From contig NZ_CP071868.1 in the NCBI RefSeq assembly GCF_017569225.1, forward strand, positions 868,001 through 932,000: DNA of 64,000 nt. Reading direction: 5' to 3'. A program made the position numbers and the translations under genes. The notes beneath the pieces were generated by a model. That model was given only the letters and a program-made list of their open reading frames with translations, did not search any database and was not told where the DNA came from. The DNA comes from Pengzhenrongella sicca. GTDB taxonomy: Bacteria; Actinomycetota; Actinomycetes; Actinomycetales; Cellulomonadaceae. Below are positions 60,604 through 64,000 of this stretch, in pieces; position 1 is the stretch's first letter; each line of letters opens with the position of its first letter.

Positions 60604-61398
60604 TTAGCTCGGGTGGGAGCGGCGGCGGAACTGGGCCGGGGTCTCGCCCGTGAGGCGGCCGAAGGTCCGGGTGAAGACCGCCTGGTCGTAGAACCCCGAC
60701 GCTGTCGCGACCTCGGCGATCGGCAGGTCCCCGCCGGTGAGCAGCGTCGCGGCCCGGTCGATCCGCGTCCGCAGCACGAACTGCTGCGGCGAGAGCGAGA
60801 ACACCTTGTGCATCCGGCGGTCAAGGGTCGACGGCGAGCAGCCCGCCGCGCTCGCGAGGTCGGCCACGGTGATCTGCTCCGCGAGCCGCTCGTTGACGAG
60901 CGCGACGACGCGCGAGAGGGAGTTCACGGCGACGTCCGCCTCGTCGTACGTGCGCAGGTCCTCGGACACGCTGACCAGCCCGACCACCGCGCCGCCCACC
61001 CGCACGGGGATCTTGGACGTCAGGTACCAGCCCGGCACGCTCCCCGGCCGGCGGATGAGCTCCAGCACGCCCCGCAGCGGCTGGCCCGACGAGATGACGG
61101 CGTCGTCCTGCTGGCTGTAGTGGTCGGCGAGCGGCCCGAAGAGGTCCTCCGCGCGCCGGCCGATCACGGTGCGGCGCGACCGCTCGCCGGTGCGCACCAC
61201 GAACGCCCGGTTCACCGCGACGTACCGGCCCGTCGGGTCCTTGGCGCAGAACAGGGTGGCGGACAGGTCGTCCATCAGCAGCAGCATCTCGGGCCCGAGT
61301 GAGCGCAGCAGGACCGCCGCCTCGGGCCAGGCGGGGGCGGGCTCGCCGGACCGCCGGCGCTGCGGCGGCGCGCCCGGGCTCGCGGTTCGAGGTGTCAT
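60604..61398 (-). CDS. AraC-family regulator with PAS domain
   Basis: A 264-residue regulator. Residues about 35-150 form a PAS-like sensor (LLLMDDLSATLFCAKDPTGRYVAVNRAFVVRTGE ... VPGWYLTSKIPVRVGGAVVGLVSVSEDL). The C-terminal AraC domain has two helix-turn-helix units (ITVADLASAAGCSPSTLDRRMHKVF and LPIAEVATASGFYDQAVFTRTFGRLTGETPAQFR). It is divergent from putA with 93 bp between, so control of proline use is the natural guess (inference). ATG 61398 is chosen; a TTG 21 bases upstream is possible. Confidence 0.9.
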   Translation of the reverse strand: MTPRTASPGAPPQRRRSGEPAPAWPEAAVLLRSLGPEMLLLMDDLSATLFCAKDPTGRYVAVNRAFVVRTGERSRRTVIGRRAEDLFGPLADHYSQQDDAVISSGQPLRGVLELIRRPGSVPGWYLTSKIPVRVGGAVVGLVSVSEDLRTYDEADVAVNSLSRVVALVNERLAEQITVADLASAAGCSPSTLDRRMHKVFSLSPQQFVLRTRIDRAATLLTGGDLPIAEVATASGFYDQAVFTRTFGRLTGETPAQFRRRSHPS

Positions 61399-61491
61399 GA
61401 CAGCCCGGAGAGTACACAACGTGGATTTCCGTCACGATGTGCGCCCGATCGGTACAAGACGCGGCGGCCCGTCGGGCTGCACGATTCTGGG

Positions 61492-64000
61492 ATGACCACA
61501 CTGGCCCTGCCCCTGACCGATGCCGCGATCGAGCTCGCGGACCGTTGGGTGCGGCTGACCGCGGCGGGGGAGACCGCACGCGAGAAGCGCACCACCGGGC
61601 GGCTTGCCGCGCTGGTGTCCGACCCGGCCGGCCTCGAGCTCGCCGTGCGGTTCGTGGACCGCGTCGCACGCCCCCAGGACATCGCGGTCGCCGCACGCGA
61701 GCTCGCCGGGCTCGGTGCGTTCACCGGCGCGGCCGGCAGCTTCCTCGGGCCGGTGGACCGCACGCTGCTCGGCGTCGGCACGCGCGTCGCCCCGCTGCTC
61801 CCGGCCGTCGTCGTCCCCGCCGCGCGGATGCGCCTGCGCCAGCTCGTGGGCCACCTCGTGGCCGACGCCGGCCCCGGGCTCGCGAAGCACATCGCGGCCG
61901 CGCGCGCCGACGGCTTCACGCTCAACCTCAACCTGCTCGGCGAGGCCGTGCTCGGCGAGGGCGAGGCGACGAGCCGGCTCGGGCGGGTCCGGGCGCTGAT
62001 CGAGCGCCCCGACGTCGACTACGTCTCGATCAAGGTCTCCGCCGTCGCGAGCCAGCTCTCGACGTGGGACACCGCCGGCAGCCGCGACCGCGTCGTCGCG
62101 CAGCTGCGCCCGCTGTACCTCGCGGCCCAGGCCCACGGGACGTTCCTCAACCTCGACATGGAGGAGTACAAGGACCTCGCGCTGACCACGGCGGTCTTCG
62201 AGCAGATCCTCACGGACCCGGAGCTCGCGGGCCTCGAGGTCGGCATCGTGCTCCAGGCCTACCTCCCCGACGCGCTCGCGGCCCTCGACGAGATCACCGC
62301 GATGGCCCGGCGCCGCACCGCGGCCGGCGGCGCGCGCATCAAGGTCCGCCTCGTCAAGGGCGCCAACCTCGCGATGGAGCAGGTCGAGGCCGAGCTGCAC
62401 GGCTGGGCCCAGGCGCCGTACCCGATCAAGCCGGCCGTCGACGCCAACTACGTGCGGCTCGTCGAGCGCGCGCTGCGCCCGGACCGGGCCGCGCACGTGC
62501 GCGTCGGCGTCGCGAGCCACAACCTCTTCCACGTCGCTTACGCGCACCTGCTCGCGACCGAGCGCGGTGTGACGCCGGCGCTCGACATCGAGATGCTCCA
62601 AGGCATGGCGCCGGCGCAGGCGCGTGCGGTGCGCGACGACGTCGGCCGCGTCCTGCTGTACACGCCCGTCGTCGCGGCCGAGGACTTCGACGTCGCGATC
62701 TCGTACCTGATCCGCCGGCTGGAGGAGAACGCCGCCGCGCAGAACTTCCTGCACTCGCTGTTCGCCTCCTCGGGAGCGCCCGACCCGGTGCAGCGGCTCG
62801 CGGGCCAGCGCGTCGCGTTCGTCGCGTCGGTCCTGGACGCCGAGCTGCCGCCGACCGCGCCGAGCCGCCTCCCGCGCGCCGCCGTCGCGCCCGACGCGCC
62901 CGCCGAGGTGTTCGCGAACACCCCCGACACCGACGCCGCCGTCGCCAAGTCGCGCGACTGGGCCGCCGAACTGCTCGTGCGCGCGGTCGAGGCGCCCCCG
63001 GCCGCGACCCTCGCGACCCCCGCCGACGCCGACGCCGCCGTCGAGCGGGCCCGCGCCGTCGCCGCCGGGTGGGCCGCCACCGCGCCCGCCGCGCGCGGGG
63101 AGGTGCTGCGCCGCGCGGCCGGCTATCTCGAGCTCGCGCGCGGCGACCTCGTCGCGACGATGATCGCCGAGGCCGGCAAGACGATCTCCGAGGCTGACCC
63201 CGAGGTCAGCGAGGCCGTCGACTTCGCGCGCTACTACGCCGAGCAGGCCGAGCTGCTCGCCGACGGCGCCGTCCCCGGCGCGCGGTTCAGCCCCCGCGGC
63301 CTGACCGTCGTCACCCCGCCGTGGAACTTCCCGGTCGCGATCCCGGTTGGCTCGATCCTGTCCGCGCTCGCGGCCGGCTCACCGGTGCTGGTCAAGCCCG
63401 CGCACCTGACGCCGCGCTGCACGCAGGTCGCGGTCGCGGCCGTGCACCGCGCGATGGACGACCTCGGCGTGCCCCGCGACGTGCTGCAGGTCGTGCTGGC
63501 CCCCGATCGCGCCGCGGGTAAGCGCCTCGTGACGCACCCGGAGGTCGCGCGCGTCGTGCTGACCGGCTCGATCGAGACCGCGGAGCTGTTCTCGTCCTGG
63601 CGCGACGACCTCGAGGTGCTCGCGGAGACCTCCGGCAAGAACGCGCTGGTCGTGACGGCGTCGGCGGACGTCGACCTCGCGGTCGCCGACATCGTGAAGT
63701 CGGCCTTCGGGCACGCCGGGCAGAAGTGCTCCGCGCTGTCGCTGCTGATCCTGGTCGGCACCGCGGGCCGGTCGGACCGCCTGCGGCGCCAGCTCGCGGA
63801 CGCCGTGAGCTCGCTGCGCGTCGGCCCGGCCACGGACCTGTCCACCGGCATGGGCCGGCTCACCGAGCCGGCCGCGGGCAAGCTGCTGCGGGCACTGACG
63901 AGCCTCGAGCCCGGCGAGCAGTGGCTCGTGCGGCCGCGCCAGCTCGACGACGCCGGGCTGCTGTGGACGCCCGGGGTCAAGCACGGCGTCGCGCCCGGTT
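61492..64000 (+). CDS. putA: Bifunctional proline dehydrogenase / P5C dehydrogenase (PutA), 3' end missing
   Basis: 836 residues are visible and the gene runs off the window. The N-terminal proline dehydrogenase barrel has YVSIKVSAVASQL, FLNLDMEEYKDL, IKVRLVKGANLAMEQVEAE and the flavin-site RRLEENAAAQNFL. From about residue 500 the aldehyde dehydrogenase half begins: VVTPPWNFPVAIPVGSI, VLTGSIETAELF, ETSGKNALVV and the nucleophile Cys in AFGHAGQKCSALS. It oxidises proline to glutamate in two steps with channelling. CACGAT six bases before ATG 61492 may be a leaderless -10 box. The likely regulator is the divergent AraC protein. Confidence 0.94.
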   Translation, partial: MTTLALPLTDAAIELADRWVRLTAAGETAREKRTTGRLAALVSDPAGLELAVRFVDRVARPQDIAVAARELAGLGAFTGAAGSFLGPVDRTLLGVGTRVAPLLPAVVVPAARMRLRQLVGHLVADAGPGLAKHIAAARADGFTLNLNLLGEAVLGEGEATSRLGRVRALIERPDVDYVSIKVSAVASQLSTWDTAGSRDRVVAQLRPLYLAAQAHGTFLNLDMEEYKDLALTTAVFEQILTDPELAGLEVGIVLQAYLPDALAALDEITAMARRRTAAGGARIKVRLVKGANLAMEQVEAELHGWAQAPYPIKPAVDANYVRLVERALRPDRAAHVRVGVASHNLFHVAYAHLLATERGVTPALDIEMLQGMAPAQARAVRDDVGRVLLYTPVVAAEDFDVAISYLIRRLEENAAAQNFLHSLFASSGAPDPVQRLAGQRVAFVASVLDAELPPTAPSRLPRAAVAPDAPAEVFANTPDTDAAVAKSRDWAAELLVRAVEAPPAATLATPADADAAVERARAVAAGWAATAPAARGEVLRRAAGYLELARGDLVATMIAEAGKTISEADPEVSEAVDFARYYAEQAELLADGAVPGARFSPRGLTVVTPPWNFPVAIPVGSILSALAAGSPVLVKPAHLTPRCTQVAVAAVHRAMDDLGVPRDVLQVVLAPDRAAGKRLVTHPEVARVVLTGSIETAELFSSWRDDLEVLAETSGKNALVVTASADVDLAVADIVKSAFGHAGQKCSALSLLILVGTAGRSDRLRRQLADAVSSLRVGPATDLSTGMGRLTEPAAGKLLRALTSLEPGEQWLVRPRQLDDAGLLWTPGVKHGVAPG

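Overview
The window is about 64 kb of very GC-rich DNA. Start codons are often GTG, and many gene pairs overlap as ATGA or GTGA. Many promoters look leaderless (a TANNNT hexamer 5-7 bases before the start codon). Together with a coproporphyrin-dependent haem pair (CpfC/ChdC), CsoR-family regulators and class E/F sortase use, this points to an actinomycete, probably an order Micrococcales organism of the Cellulomonas kind. The genus is inference only. No rRNA, tRNA, phage, transposase or CRISPR array was found, so the region reads as ordinary chromosome with accessory loci.

Layout. 1-3 kb: the end of an EAL protein, a chemoreceptor and a thiol peroxidase. 3.2-7.2 kb: a reactive-sulfur and iron/oxidative-stress block (Cys-rich microprotein, CoA-disulfide reductase-rhodanese, rhodanese, Fur, Dps, a CstR-type sensor). 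7.2-12.3 kb: small metabolic genes, NhaA, a HAD phosphatase and a sortase/CHRD pair. 12.5-16 kb: copper efflux (copZ, a tiny membrane gene, copA, csoR) and an RDD protein. 16-20.7 kb: purT, a GGDEF-EAL protein and a SpeD-like/acyltransferase pair. 21-24.3 kb: molybdate uptake with its own Mop-domain regulator. 24.3-33.3 kb: a LacI-controlled glycan locus (binding protein, two permeases, GH130, ManA, secreted toroid enzyme). 33.5-39.2 kb: a carboxyethylornithine synthase-like enzyme, a sugar porter and miscellaneous genes. 39.3-43.2 kb: MoeB-rhodanese, MoaD and a membrane molybdoenzyme. 43.3-49.9 kb: a C4 acyl-CoA cluster (MaoC hydratase, acyl-CoA dehydrogenase, CoA-transferase, SDR, thiolase, TetR). 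50-61.4 kb: drug ABC exporter, CopC, NYN nuclease, flavodoxin, CpfC-ChdC, LLM oxidoreductase, glutamate dehydrogenase, a VanY-like peptidase, aldo/keto reductase and an AraC regulator. 61.5 kb to the edge: PutA.

How the genes fit together. Four near-identical ATACCC..GGGTAT operators, each overlapping a -10 box, precede the microprotein, the rhodanese operon, the CstR-like gene and the copper operon. The CstR-like sensor has the two Cys but lacks the copper-binding His; the second sensor has Cys-His-Cys. Persulfide and copper sensing are therefore encoded side by side with almost the same operator. Molybdenum is a second theme: uptake, regulation, sulfur transfer for cofactor synthesis, and a molybdoenzyme. 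The C4 cluster contains every step from acetyl-CoA to butyrate by an (R)-3-hydroxybutyryl-CoA route, or the reverse.

The most unusual observations are the SpeD-like/acyltransferase pair, the CstR/CsoR operator sharing with a microprotein, short tandem repeats that span stop codons at several gene ends, three convergent gene pairs with an identical TCA-N5-TGA overlap, and a dispersed hairpin repeat found at two loci 57 kb apart.
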